64,000 bases of DNA, taken from assembly GCA_001770935.1 (NCBI GenBank), contig MESI01000124.1:41205-105204 (forward strand), given 5' to 3'. This document shows positions 44,535 to 53,057 of the stretch, piece after piece; within the stretch, counting starts at the first letter, position 1, and each line of letters starts with the position of its first letter. The DNA is from Burkholderiales bacterium RIFCSPLOWO2_12_FULL_61_40. GTDB taxonomy: Bacteria; Pseudomonadota; Gammaproteobacteria; Burkholderiales; Burkholderiaceae_C. The notes beneath the pieces were generated by a model. That model searched no databases. It was given only the letters and a program-made list of their open reading frames with translations, and was not told the DNA's origin. The translations under genes and the position numbers were made by a program.

Positions 44535-45917
44535 ATGACTTCTTTTGCCACCCTGAACCTTTCCCCCGCCGTACTGGGCAATCTGCAACAACTGGGCTAC
44601 CTGGAAATGACCCCCATCCAGGCGGCCAGCTTGCCCGCCGCGCTGGCGGGCAAGGACCTGATCGCCCAGGCCAAAACCGGCAGCGGCAAAACCGCCGCCT
44701 TTGCCCTGGCGCTGCTGGCCAAGCTCAACCCGCGCTGGTTTGCGGTGCAGGCCCTGGTGCTGTGCCCCACACGCGAACTGGCCGACCAGGTGACCACCGA
44801 AATCCGCCGCCTCGCGCGCGCCGAGGAAAACATCAAGGTCGTGACCCTGTGCGGCGGCATCGCCCTGCGCGGCCAGCGCGCCTCTCTGGAGCACGGCGCG
44901 CACATCGTGGTGGGCACACCCGGGCGCATCATGGACCACCTGGCGCGCGGCTACCTGACGCTCGAAGGGCTCAACACCCTGGTGCTGGACGAGGCCGACC
45001 GCATGCTGGACATGGGCTTCTTTGACGACATCGCCACCGTGGCCAAACAGTGCCCCAAGGAGCGCCAGACCCTGCTGTTCTCCGCCACTTACCCCGAAGG
45101 CATTGAAAAACTGGCCAAGCAGTTTATGCGTGAACCGATGCAGATCCAAATCGAAGCACCGGCCGCCGAGAACCTGATTGCGCAGCGCTTTTACGAGGTC
45201 ACGCGGGCCAACCGGCTGGAGTCCGTGGCGCTGTTGCTCAACCACTTCCGCCCCATCAGCACCCTGGCGTTTTGCAACACCAAGCAGCAATGCAAAGACC
45301 TGGTGACCTACCTGCAGGAGCAAGGCTTCAACGCCCTGGCCCTGTACGGTGAGCTGGAGCAGCGCGAGCGCGACCAGGTGCTGGCCCAGTTTGCCAACCG
45401 CAGCTGCTCGGTGCTGGTGGCCACCGATGTGGCCTCCAGAGGCCTGGACATCAGCCAGCTGGAAGCAGTGATCAACGTGGACATCACGCCCGACCCCGAG
45501 GTGCATGTGCACCGCATCGGCCGCACCGGGCGCGCCGGGGAGTCCGGCCTGGCGCTGAGCCTGGCCAGCATGCACGAGATGGGTTTTGTGGGCAAGATCG
45601 AGCAGTACCAAAACCAGCCCTCCACCTGGCACAAACTCGACGAACTCACCCCTACCGGCAACGGCCCGCTGCAGCCGCCCATGACCACGCTGCAGATTCT
45701 GGGCGGCCGCAAGGAAAAAGTGCGCGCTGGCGACGTGCTGGGCGCGCTGACTGGCGCCGAAGGCGGCCCAGCCTACACCCGCGAGCAGATCGGCAAGATC
45801 CAGGTCACCGAGTTCTGCACCTTCGTGGCAGTGCAGCGCAGCCTGGCGAATGCAGCCTGCGCCAAGCTCAACGCCGGAAAAATCAAGGGCAAAAGCGTCA
45901 AGGTGCGCGTCATGTAA
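44535..45917 (+). CDS. dbpA: DEAD-box RNA helicase DbpA
   Basis: A 460-residue helicase with Q motif (PIQAASLPAAL), AKTGSGKT, PTRELA, DEAD in VLDEADRMLD, SAT, RGLD and HRIGRTGR, plus the C-terminal RNA-binding domain (RAGDVLGALTG, GKIQVTEFCTFVAV, GKIKGKSVKVRVM) that targets 23S rRNA helix 92. It works in 50S assembly. ATG 44535 starts the helicase proper; an upstream ATG at 44493 adds 14 unsupported residues. Confidence 0.95.
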   Translation: MTSFATLNLSPAVLGNLQQLGYLEMTPIQAASLPAALAGKDLIAQAKTGSGKTAAFALALLAKLNPRWFAVQALVLCPTRELADQVTTEIRRLARAEENIKVVTLCGGIALRGQRASLEHGAHIVVGTPGRIMDHLARGYLTLEGLNTLVLDEADRMLDMGFFDDIATVAKQCPKERQTLLFSATYPEGIEKLAKQFMREPMQIQIEAPAAENLIAQRFYEVTRANRLESVALLLNHFRPISTLAFCNTKQQCKDLVTYLQEQGFNALALYGELEQRERDQVLAQFANRSCSVLVATDVASRGLDISQLEAVINVDITPDPEVHVHRIGRTGRAGESGLALSLASMHEMGFVGKIEQYQNQPSTWHKLDELTPTGNGPLQPPMTTLQILGGRKEKVRAGDVLGALTGAEGGPAYTREQIGKIQVTEFCTFVAVQRSLANAACAKLNAGKIKGKSVKVRVM

Positions 45918-45950
45918 TGGGGCGGAAATAGGGGCTGGGCAGGGTTTCTC

Positions 45951-46051
45951 TGTAGGGCAATTTCCTACACGTTTTCTAGAGACTTCCTGACTCCAGTTTC
46001 AACGCGGTGTGGCTACAGTTGTCCTAAGCGCCAAAGTAATTCAAGGCGCTT
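45951..46051 (+). promoter_or_regulatory. Inverted repeats upstream of the small gene at 46072
   Basis: TGTAGG and CCTACA flank GCAATTT at 45951-45969, and AAGCGCC (46026-46032) pairs with GGCGCTT (46045-46051) about 20 bp before the start codon. The first could be an operator, the second an mRNA stem in the leader. No clear promoter boxes. Confidence 0.4.
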
Positions 46052-46071
46052 GAAACCACCGGAGAACCACC

Positions 46072-46308
46072 ATGAAAACCATTGCCCTTGAACTCAATCC
46101 CTTCAGCCTGATGATGGAACCTGAACTGGTATTGCAGACCATGGAACGTTCGCAACAGTTGCGTGGTTTGCGCCGCCACAAACTGCGCCCGCTGGACAAA
46201 CCGCTGATCCCCTACACCGCGGAAGCCCTGGCCAGCCGCGCTGCGTATGACGCGGCCATTGACGCGGAAGACCTGGAAGCCCTGGCCGGCTCCGACTTCC
46301 TGAACTGA
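46072..46308 (+). CDS. Small hypothetical protein
   Basis: A 78-residue, leucine-rich, mostly helical protein (MKTIALELNPFSLMMEPELVLQTMERS...) with no membrane segment and an acidic C-terminus. CGGAGAA precedes the ATG. I recall similar small proteins in Comamonadaceae but no function. It is alone on the plus strand between dbpA and the hydrolase gene, with a structured leader. Confidence 0.65.
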   Translation: MKTIALELNPFSLMMEPELVLQTMERSQQLRGLRRHKLRPLDKPLIPYTAEALASRAAYDAAIDAEDLEALAGSDFLN

Positions 46309-46399
46309 GCAAGCACAGCCTCATGTCGGGCCCGGTGGGGGCTCGACCGGAGGTGGCGTAGCCCGATAATGGGGCCACACCATTCTCTGCACAACCACC

Positions 46400-47275
46400 A
46401 TGCATTTTTTGTACCGTGACTTTGTCTCCCAGGCGCAGATCGACGCACAGTACAACCCCTCCTTGGCCCTGGCGCCAACGGCAGACCCCATGCTGCACTA
46501 CGCAGCGCAAGCGCAACAGGCCAGAACCCAATTGCCCTGTGTGCTGGACGTGCCCTACGGCCCCACCGTAGCAGAAACGCTGGACATCTTCCCCGCAGCC
46601 CAGCCCAACGCACCGGTCTTTCTCTTCATCCACGGCGGTTATTGGCGCGCACTCTCCAGCAAGGATTTCAGCGGCGTCGCTTTGGGCCTGCAGCCGCTGG
46701 GCATCACCACCGTGGTGATCAACTACGCCTTGTGTCCCCAGGTCACCATCGACGAAATCACACGCCAGGCCCGCGCCGCCGTGGCCTGGACGCTGCGCAA
46801 TATGGGCCAGTACGGCGGCGACCCCACACGCATGGCCATTGGCGGCCATTCCGCGGGGGCGCATCTGGCAGCCATGTGTTTGCAAACGCCCTGGGCCGAA
46901 GACTACGGACTGCCGCACGACCCGCTGAAAGCGGCGGTGCTGGTCAGTGGCCTGTACGACCTGGAACCGCTGCGCTACAGCTACCTGCAGCCGCAAATCC
47001 AACTGGACGAGGGCAGCATCCGGCGCAACTCGCCCGCCTTTGCTGTGCGGCCCTGCCCCACACCCGTGTGGGTTACCTGGGGCGCCGCAGAATCCGGTGA
47101 GTTTGCCCGCCAAAGCAAGGTATTTCACACGGCATGGCGGGCGCAGGGCAACGTTGCCAAGTTGAGCCCGCAAGCCAAGGCCAACCATTTCACGGCCATC
47201 CATGGCTTTGAAGCCCCCGACAGTGCACTGTGCCAATGGCTGGCGCACGCCCTGCACGCCCAAACCTGCGACTAG
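46400..47275 (+). CDS. Alpha/beta hydrolase (kynurenine-formamidase-like)
   Basis: A 291-residue hydrolase of the HSL/BNA7-like group: oxyanion motif FIHGGYWRALS, nucleophile elbow GGHSAGAH, acid near LSPQAKANHF with the catalytic histidine in NHFTAIHGF. The N-terminus (DAQYNPSLA) is the stretch seen in this kynurenine-formamidase-like esterase group. Substrate is uncertain. The start at 46400 lacks a strong ribosome site. Confidence 0.85.
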   Translation: MHFLYRDFVSQAQIDAQYNPSLALAPTADPMLHYAAQAQQARTQLPCVLDVPYGPTVAETLDIFPAAQPNAPVFLFIHGGYWRALSSKDFSGVALGLQPLGITTVVINYALCPQVTIDEITRQARAAVAWTLRNMGQYGGDPTRMAIGGHSAGAHLAAMCLQTPWAEDYGLPHDPLKAAVLVSGLYDLEPLRYSYLQPQIQLDEGSIRRNSPAFAVRPCPTPVWVTWGAAESGEFARQSKVFHTAWRAQGNVAKLSPQAKANHFTAIHGFEAPDSALCQWLAHALHAQTCD

Positions 47276-47323
47276 ACCGCAGCGATCCCAGCCTACCCCT
47301 CTTTTTTTCCAAAAATAGTGCCC

Positions 47324-48304
47324 ATGTCCAGCCCTCCCCTCTCACGCCTTGCCCGCTTTCCCGTGGGTTTGTTTGCCATGCCGGTGGGCTTGTTCGCCTT
47401 GGCGGGCACCTGGCGCCGTGCCCTGGGCTTTGGCTGGGAGCTGGCCCAACCAGTGAGCGACGCCATCGCCAGTGGCGCGCTGCTCATCCTCGTCTTTTTG
47501 CTGATTGCGTACGCCGCCAAGGCAATCCGGCACCCCCAGGTGATCCGGGGGGAGTTCACCCACCCGCTGGTGGGCTCGCTGCTGGCACTCATCCCTTTGT
47601 CCCTGATGATGTGCACCGTGTACTTTGGCCAGCCCCACCATCTGGGCTGGCTGCTGTTTTCCCTGGGCGCACTGGCGGTGCAAGGGGTGGTGGCGCTGCG
47701 CATTGTCGGGCTGTTGGCCACCGGCAACCTGCTGGCCGTGGCGGTGACCCCCGCCCTGTATTTGCCGCCGGTGGCCGGCGGCCTGGTGGGCGCCATGGCG
47801 TTCAATACCCTGGGTTACCCCGGCTGGGCCGCCTTGCTGTTTGGCATGGGCCTGGCCAGTTGGGCCTTGCTGGAGGCGCGTGTGCTGAACCGCCTGTTTG
47901 AAGGCGCCATGCCCGAGCCTCTGCGCCCGACCATCGGCATTGAACTGGCGCCGCCCTCGGTGGCCACCCTGGTGGCCGGCGCCATCTGGCCCAGCTTGCC
48001 GGGCGAGGTGCTGATCGTGGGGCTGGGCATTGCCGCCGGCCCGGTGGTGGCGGTGATGGCGCGCTGGCACTGGTGGAGCCGTGTGCCCTTTTCCATTGGG
48101 TTTTGGTCTTTTTCCTTTCCCGTGGCGGCGCTGGCCGGTGCGGTGATCGAAGTGGTGCGCCGGGGCAACTGGCCGCATCTGGTGGGAGGCATTGCCTTGC
48201 TGCTGGCCAGCGGCATCATCCTTTTTCTGGCGGCCAAGACACTGCAGCTGATCGGCCGGGGCAAACTGATCCCACCGGCACCCACCGCGCAGGCCACGCC
48301 ATAG
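47324..48304 (+). CDS. TehA/SLAC1-type (TDT) transporter
   Basis: A 326-residue inner-membrane protein with about ten hydrophobic helices, including RFPVGLFAMPVGLFALAGTWRR at the start, which is the TehA/SLAC1 opening, and PFSIGFWSFSFPVAALAGA. The family moves anions, dicarboxylates or tellurite-related compounds. An in-frame GTG sits two codons upstream of ATG 47324. No strong Shine-Dalgarno is present. Confidence 0.82.
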   Translation: MSSPPLSRLARFPVGLFAMPVGLFALAGTWRRALGFGWELAQPVSDAIASGALLILVFLLIAYAAKAIRHPQVIRGEFTHPLVGSLLALIPLSLMMCTVYFGQPHHLGWLLFSLGALAVQGVVALRIVGLLATGNLLAVAVTPALYLPPVAGGLVGAMAFNTLGYPGWAALLFGMGLASWALLEARVLNRLFEGAMPEPLRPTIGIELAPPSVATLVAGAIWPSLPGEVLIVGLGIAAGPVVAVMARWHWWSRVPFSIGFWSFSFPVAALAGAVIEVVRRGNWPHLVGGIALLLASGIILFLAAKTLQLIGRGKLIPPAPTAQATP

Positions 48305-48320
48305 AACATACATGTTTTAA

Positions 48321-48370
48321 GCCTCCAGCCCTCGTAGATACTGCGCAAGCAGCTATCAAAATAGTAGCAA
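48321..48370 (+). repeat. Dispersed short repeat, copy 6
   Basis: GCCTCCAGCCCTCGTAGATA, then CTGCGCAAGCAGCTATCAAA and ATAGTAGCAA, between the TehA-like gene and the ATPase remnant. Confidence 0.82.
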
Positions 48371-48383
48371 AAGATTCAAAACC

Positions 48384-48459
48384 TCACGCCCGCTGCGAGC
48401 GCAGGCGCAGTGCATTGCCGATCACGAGAACCGAGCCGAAACTCATGGTCAGGGCGATT
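48384..48459 (-). pseudogene. Remnant of a metal P-type ATPase C-terminus
   Basis: On the minus strand the bases encode RIALTMSFGSVLVIGNALRL followed by RSQRA and TGA. This matches the very end of copper/heavy-metal P1B ATPases, in which a final helix reads AMSFSSVSVVGNALRL. Only about 25 codons remain, starting at the SHOCT gene's stop. The rest appears to have been deleted. It supports a former metal-resistance role for the adjoining cluster. Confidence 0.65.
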
Positions 48460-48462
48460 CTC

Positions 48463-48687
48463 CTAAGAATCCCGGTCCAGAATGACTTTGCGTTTTTCGT
48501 ACTCTTCCGGGCTGATTTCGCCATTGGCCAGGCGACGGCGCAGCAACTCAAGGGGCGTTTCGCGTGGACGCTCCCGGCGCACCCAGGAATCTCCACGCCC
48601 CCAAAAGACGATGGCAACCACCACGACCACCCAGAAAAACCACCAAAAAATGTGCATGCCCACCATATACCCGTAATCATGAAACAT
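48463..48687 (-). CDS. SHOCT-domain small membrane protein
   Basis: A 74-residue protein: one membrane helix (MHIFWWFFWVVVVVAIVFW) and a C-terminal SHOCT motif (PLELLRRRLANGEISPEEYEKRKVIL). AGGAG precedes ATG 48687. SHOCT proteins sit next to metal-resistance genes in many proteobacteria. It lies in a same-strand cluster with DUF302, ICMT-like and DUF2933 genes. Confidence 0.88.
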   Translation of the reverse strand: MFHDYGYMVGMHIFWWFFWVVVVVAIVFWGRGDSWVRRERPRETPLELLRRRLANGEISPEEYEKRKVILDRDS

Positions 48688-48698
48688 GTGATGCGCTC

Positions 48699-49160
48699 CT
48701 AGGGACAATGCGCGCTGGATCCAGACTGCGCCGCAATCACACTGCGTACCCTCTCCAACCGTTGCCGCGCTTCCCGTGCAATGACGGCCACCTCGGGCTG
48801 CTGGGTGAGTTGCAGCACCGCCACCGGATCCATGAGGCTGACGGTAACGCCCCCATCCTCATCTTCACGCACCACCACATTGCAAGGCAACAGAAGCCCA
48901 ATGTCAGGTTCAGCCGTGAGCGCCCGGTATGCCAGCGCTGGGTTACAGGCACCCAGGATGCGGTAGGGAAGAACATCCATGTCCAGCTTGGCCTTCATCG
49001 TCGCCTGAACATCAATATCAGTTAGTACACCGAAGCCTTCGGTCTGGAGTGCATCGATGGTTTGATTGACAACGGCTGCAAAGTCAACCTGTTGCAAGTG
49101 CAGATGCAGACCATAGGCGGCGTCACCAGCCCGTTGCGGTTGAGATGGGTCAGATATCAT
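48699..49160 (-). CDS. DUF302-domain protein
   Basis: A 153-residue soluble protein of the DUF302 family: [81 protein letters not shown]. The conserved cysteine lies in GACNP and another in LPCNV. GAGGAG precedes ATG 49160. Function is unknown; the family is repeatedly found with copper-resistance genes. Confidence 0.9.
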   Translation of the reverse strand: MISDPSQPQRAGDAAYGLHLHLQQVDFAAVVNQTIDALQTEGFGVLTDIDVQATMKAKLDMDVLPYRILGACNPALAYRALTAEPDIGLLLPCNVVVREDEDGGVTVSLMDPVAVLQLTQQPEVAVIAREARQRLERVRSVIAAQSGSSAHCP

Positions 49161-49194
49161 AGATTGCTCCTCATAGGGTGTGATTGCGTGGCCG

Positions 49195-49845
49195 TCACGC
49201 AGCGCGTGGCAGACGGGAAAAACGGGGAATGAAGCGCGGTGTACGTCGGGCATAACTGTCAAATGCATCGCCGAATTGCGCACGCATTTCAGCCTCTTCC
49301 GCCACCGCCAGGCGGGCGTACATGAGTAATAACACCGGAAACATCAGCAGGGTCAGCAAGGTGGGCCATTGCAGCAGAAAACCAAACATGATCAACACAA
49401 AGGCCACGTACTGGGGATGGCGAATCCGGGCGTAAGGTCCGGCGGTGGCCAGCGCATGCCGACGCTGGGCGTGGTACAGCACATTCCACGCACTGGACAG
49501 CAGGAAAAAGCCCCAGCCCAGGAAGATGTAGCTGGCAATATGCAAGACGCCAAAGTGGGGGTTGCCTTTGGCCCCCAGCAAGGTAGACCACAGGTGCCCG
49601 GCGTCGTGGCTCAGGATGTCCAGACCGGGATAGCGGGTTTGCAGCCATCCCGACAGCAGGTAAATGGTGAGCGGAAAACCGTACATCTCCACAAACAAGG
49701 CCACCACGAAGGCGCCAAATGCACCAAAGGTTCGCCAATCCCGGGCGCTGGCGGGTTTGAAGAAGCTGTAGGCGAACATGATGAAAATGGCCGAATTGAA
49801 AATCACCAGGGGCCACAAGCCATAGGCAGTTTGCTCATGGCTCAT
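49195..49845 (-). CDS. Isoprenylcysteine methyltransferase-like membrane protein
   Basis: A 216-residue integral membrane protein of the ICMT/PEMT group: about five helices and the C-terminal SAM-binding stretch [27 protein letters not shown] with [30 protein letters not shown]. Bacterial members have unknown substrates and frequently accompany metal-resistance genes. GGGAGG precedes ATG 49845, which overlaps the DUF2933 gene by 4 bp. Confidence 0.88.
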   Translation of the reverse strand: MSHEQTAYGLWPLVIFNSAIFIMFAYSFFKPASARDWRTFGAFGAFVVALFVEMYGFPLTIYLLSGWLQTRYPGLDILSHDAGHLWSTLLGAKGNPHFGVLHIASYIFLGWGFFLLSSAWNVLYHAQRRHALATAGPYARIRHPQYVAFVLIMFGFLLQWPTLLTLLMFPVLLLMYARLAVAEEAEMRAQFGDAFDSYARRTPRFIPRFSRLPRAA

Positions 49846-50135
49846 GGGGAACCTCCCGGCTGGGATGGCTTGGGCTTTTGCGGCTCGGCAGCCGCCCCGT
49901 CCCCACCGGGGCTGTGACCAGGGTGGTGACCATGGCCCCCATGGCCGTGGTGCATGAAAACATGCATCAGCGGGCAGGCCAGCAGCAACAGCAGAGGCAA
50001 AGCGCCGACGACATGCGCCAAGTGCTCGGTCAGCAGGAAATAAGCGGCAATCGCTCCGACCAGAGCCAAGCCGATGGCGTAGCGAGAGCCCCAAAAGCCA
50101 GGTGGAGCCTCATGCCCAACAGGATCATGCCCCAT
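49842..50135 (-). CDS. DUF2933 small membrane protein
   Basis: A 97-residue protein with one or two membrane helices (YAIGLALVGAIAAYFLLTEHL, LPLLLLLACPLMHVFMHHGHGG) and a histidine-rich tail that could bind metal. CPLMHVFMHHGHGGHG is characteristic of DUF2933. The 3' end overlaps the ICMT-like gene by 4 bp, so translation is probably coupled. Confidence 0.9.
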   Translation of the reverse strand: MGHDPVGHEAPPGFWGSRYAIGLALVGAIAAYFLLTEHLAHVVGALPLLLLLACPLMHVFMHHGHGGHGHHPGHSPGGDGAAAEPQKPKPSQPGGSP

Positions 50136-50148
50136 GGTGTGAGCGCCT

Positions 50149-50631
50149 TTACTGGGCCGCCGGAGCGGGCATGCGGTCCATCATCATCTGCATCATGGAC
50201 TGCATCATGTCCATGCGTTTCTCCATCAGCTGGTAGCGGCTTTCCATGTCGGTCGGCATGCCCCCCCTCATGCCATCGGCGCCCATGTCGCCTTTGGCCC
50301 CCATGCCCATACCCATACCCATTCCACCCATCATGCCCATGCCCTCTTGCATGACCTTCATGTGGTCCGCCATGAGCGCATTGCGTTCTTCGGGCGTTTT
50401 GGCGTTCATCATTTTTTCATGCATCTCGCGCATGGTTTTCATCTGGCTGTCCATGGCCGCCATGGTCTGTTTGGCCTTGTTTTTTGCAGCGGTCGCCTTG
50501 GCCGCCTTACTCACTTTGCTGCTCGCTTCAGCGGAAGGTTTCTGGGGAAGTTCGGCATTGGTTTGTGCCCATGCACCCAGGGAACAGGCGACGATGGCAA
50601 GGGAAATGGCGGTGCGGTGAAGGTAGGACAT
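50149..50631 (-). CDS. Methionine-rich exported protein
   Basis: A 160-residue protein: signal peptide to GAWAQ (residue 23), a lysine/alanine-rich helix, then a very methionine-rich half (MGMMGGMGMGMGMGAKG..., MMQSMMQMMMDRM). Such exported Met-rich proteins can bind Cu(I) by thioethers. GGAG precedes ATG 50631. Its repeats (ATGCCCATACCCAT units) are coding, not a tandem array. Confidence 0.8.
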   Translation of the reverse strand: MSYLHRTAISLAIVACSLGAWAQTNAELPQKPSAEASSKVSKAAKATAAKNKAKQTMAAMDSQMKTMREMHEKMMNAKTPEERNALMADHMKVMQEGMGMMGGMGMGMGMGAKGDMGADGMRGGMPTDMESRYQLMEKRMDMMQSMMQMMMDRMPAPAAQ

Positions 50632-50761
50632 TGGAAACTCCATTCAAAAAAATAACAGAAAAGAAAAACAATTCAGCAGAGCTCCTTGGGGTCTCCCAAA
50701 GTAGATACAGGTCTATCGTCCAAGCCACGGTGCGCCGGGCCACAGGCCTGCGGGGGACAAG

Positions 50762-51037
50762 TCAAATCGTGCGTCGCAAGAATCGGATGGCCACGGAAAG
50801 CTCAGGCCAGTTCGGAACGCCAGCCATCCTCAGCGGGGCATCAGCCAGGCGTGTATGTCCGTGCATGCCTTCGTCGGCCGAGGTGGCGGTCGGGGCAGCG
50901 TGTCTGTGTTGCAGCTCCGTCTGCGTGAGCAGGCACGCATTCGCCATCCCCATGGCCAAGGCCAAGGCCATGCTCCAGACGAACAGCATCACCACGGCGG
51001 TAAACCGGGTGCGGCGCGCGTTGAAGAAAGGCTTCAT
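50762..51037 (-). CDS. Small exported hypothetical protein of the metal cluster
   Basis: A 91-residue protein with a membrane/signal segment (FTAVVMLFVWSMALALAMGMANACLL) and histidine-containing tail (HRHAAPT, GMHGH). The ANACLL junction resembles small proteins adjacent to copper-resistance genes. There is no good ribosome site before ATG 51037. The function is unknown. Confidence 0.5.
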   Translation of the reverse strand: MKPFFNARRTRFTAVVMLFVWSMALALAMGMANACLLTQTELQHRHAAPTATSADEGMHGHTRLADAPLRMAGVPNWPELSVAIRFLRRTI

Positions 51038-51445
51038 TTCAGATTGGGCAGAGTCAAGTTATCCCACGAACACTCGACAAATTCTAGAAAGCCAACCACC
51101 GCATGTCTTGCGATCGATCAACACTTGCCTTAAGCGCCACCTTTGCAGCCCTGGTGGACGGAGAAGCGTCGGTCAGCGATCTGGCCATGCATTTGGGCAT
51201 GAGCGCCTCCCGCCCATAGGGCTGGATGAGTACACCCAGGGCTGACAGGCCCTCCTGCGGTGATAAAGCTCCTGCCATGCACGGGACAAAGCTCTCGTCA
51301 CCCACCGCGCACCCTCCCTCGAATCCAAGCCCCTGGCCTCCTAACATGAATGCTATGGATTGGCCACGCAAGGAAACCACAACTTGTCAGAGCCAATCCA
51401 TGGGTATTGAACTGCACGCGAGCGGCTGAATCAGGGAGGAATTTC
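51038..51445 (+). other. 408-bp gap containing a probable ArsR remnant
   Basis: No complete gene is seen. The left half carries the ArsR-like fragment described separately; the right half, from about 51215, holds no recognisable coding or regulatory sequence beyond the GGGAGG site of the next gene. Confidence 0.5.
51110..51217 (+). pseudogene. Probable ArsR-type regulator remnant
   Basis: One plus-strand frame encodes FAALVDGEASVSDLAMHLGM followed by SASRP and a stop at 51217. DGExSVxDLAxxLGMSxS is the recognition HTH of ArsR/SmtB metal-sensing repressors. The rest of the gene is missing on both sides. It sits at the edge of the metal cluster. Confidence 0.45.
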
Positions 51446-52882
51446 ATGCGAACAACCATGGCAATTTTGTCGGTTTTACTGTCGGCAGTCCTGGTGGGAT
51501 GCGGCGGCGGGGAAGGTGGCGCATCTACCGGCTGCACGCCTACGATGGCAAACCCGACCCCCTGCCCCCAGGTAGCTGCGAACACATTGGCTACAGGCCC
51601 ATCGCACAATGCAGCCGCATCTATCAAATTCGATTCCGCAGACACAACCAACATTGCGCTGAAGGGAACTGGGGGCTTCGGACGCCAGGAGTACTCAACC
51701 CTTAAGTTCACGGTGTATGACAATGCAGGGAAGGAGGTTGAAGGTGCGCAGGTCGATTTCGTGTTCTCTGACTCCAACACCGCTCTGACCGTGGGCGGGC
51801 TCGCGATCCTGCCGCCTTCCACGAAATCCAGTTCCGATGGCACCGTGACAACCGTGGTTTCAGCGGGAACCATTCCCACGTCGGTGCGTGTTGTCGCCAA
51901 GATTGGCACGGGGACCTCATTGATTACAACCCTCTCAAATATATTGGTGATTTCAACCGGCGTGCCTGATCAAAAACATTTCTCACTCTCAACATCAACG
52001 GGAAACTGCGAAGGAATGGACATTGATCAGGATTGCGCCTACGTCACAGCGACTTTAGGAGATCATTTTGGCAACCCTGCGCCAGATGGCACAGCGGTGA
52101 ACTTCACCACTGAAGGTGGTGTCATGGGTGCCTCTTGTGTCACTGGCTCTTTGCCGCCTGGCGGAGCTACTCCAATTGGCCAGACGACCAACTCCAAGGT
52201 TGGTCCAGGTTCGGGGGCCTGCACTGTGTTGCTGAGAGCAAGCAATCCACGGCCGGCAAATGGTCTCGTGACGATTCTTGCCTATGCTTTGGGTGAAGAA
52301 GATTTGCTCGATAACACTGGAGCGAGCTTCACCGACAAGAGTCCTGATATTTTCCGAGACGATAACGAGGATGGGGTCTGGAACCCAGGAGAGCCATGCA
52401 TTGGGCCAAATACAAACGGTGCCTGTAGCACTCCCGGAGATGGGCTGTACAACGGTGTGCTCAACGCTGTACTGCGTACCCCGCAAGTAGATAACCCTCA
52501 AACTCTATATGTCTGGGGTCAGCTCGTACACACATTTTCCGGGAGTCGCGCGCTTGTTAGTTTTAATCCTCAGACGCTGGTGTGCCCGGCTGGCAACATA
52601 GTGGACGTTGACGTGACAGTCACAGACCTGAATGGAAATAGTATGCCAGCTGGAACGACCATCGAATTCGGCACGGTGTTTGGCGGGGGTGCCGTGGGTA
52701 CTGTGAAACCCGCCAGCGTCAAGGTTCCAAACGTTGTGCTCGCTGTGGGCCAACCGCTGACAATCCCGATCACTACGGTGACTGTAGGCTGCCCCAACCC
52801 GGCCGCTAGCGGGCAGTTAATTGTGACAGTTACGTCGCCAACCACTGCGACCACCTCGCGTGCCAGCCTCCAAATCAACTAG
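51446..52882 (+). CDS. Lipoprotein with bacterial Ig-like (Big-1-type) domains
   Basis: A 478-residue predicted lipoprotein: lipobox VLVGC at about residue 19, then beta-rich domains. LKFTVYDNAGKEVEGAQVDFVFSDSNTALTV...SDGTVTTVVSAG (residues about 85-150) and ATLGDHFGNPAPDGTAVNFTTEGG are Big-1-like repeats, as in surface adhesins. Near residue 305 is an aspartate-rich DDNEDGVWNPGEPC, a calcium-loop-like stretch. GGGAGG precedes ATG 51446. Composition is AT-richer than neighbours, which suggests different origin. Surface role is inferred. Confidence 0.75.
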   Translation: MRTTMAILSVLLSAVLVGCGGGEGGASTGCTPTMANPTPCPQVAANTLATGPSHNAAASIKFDSADTTNIALKGTGGFGRQEYSTLKFTVYDNAGKEVEGAQVDFVFSDSNTALTVGGLAILPPSTKSSSDGTVTTVVSAGTIPTSVRVVAKIGTGTSLITTLSNILVISTGVPDQKHFSLSTSTGNCEGMDIDQDCAYVTATLGDHFGNPAPDGTAVNFTTEGGVMGASCVTGSLPPGGATPIGQTTNSKVGPGSGACTVLLRASNPRPANGLVTILAYALGEEDLLDNTGASFTDKSPDIFRDDNEDGVWNPGEPCIGPNTNGACSTPGDGLYNGVLNAVLRTPQVDNPQTLYVWGQLVHTFSGSRALVSFNPQTLVCPAGNIVDVDVTVTDLNGNSMPAGTTIEFGTVFGGGAVGTVKPASVKVPNVVLAVGQPLTIPITTVTVGCPNPAASGQLIVTVTSPTTATTSRASLQIN

Positions 52883-53057
52883 ACATCCTCTGCTGGCCGA
52901 AGGGCGCCGATATTGCCAAGTGCCACTGTTTATATGGTGGCGCGTGTAGCGCCCCAGTCAGACGCCGGGAGGTTTGTGAATGCTGATGAACCAAGACACA
53001 TTGCTCAATGCGTCTTGGGTTGCAACATCCGGTTCACCCCACTCCGAACCGTGCACT

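Noticed and set aside
50246..50350. Tandem-looking ATGCCC/CCATAC units that could suggest a repeat array
   Set aside because: They encode the methionine/glycine-rich part of the exported protein at 50149-50631; no spacers and no fixed period, so not a CRISPR or satellite.
52883..53057. Possible short gene fragments between the lipoprotein and icmF
   Set aside because: A few open codons but no recognisable motif, ribosome site or stem; I see nothing that can be supported.
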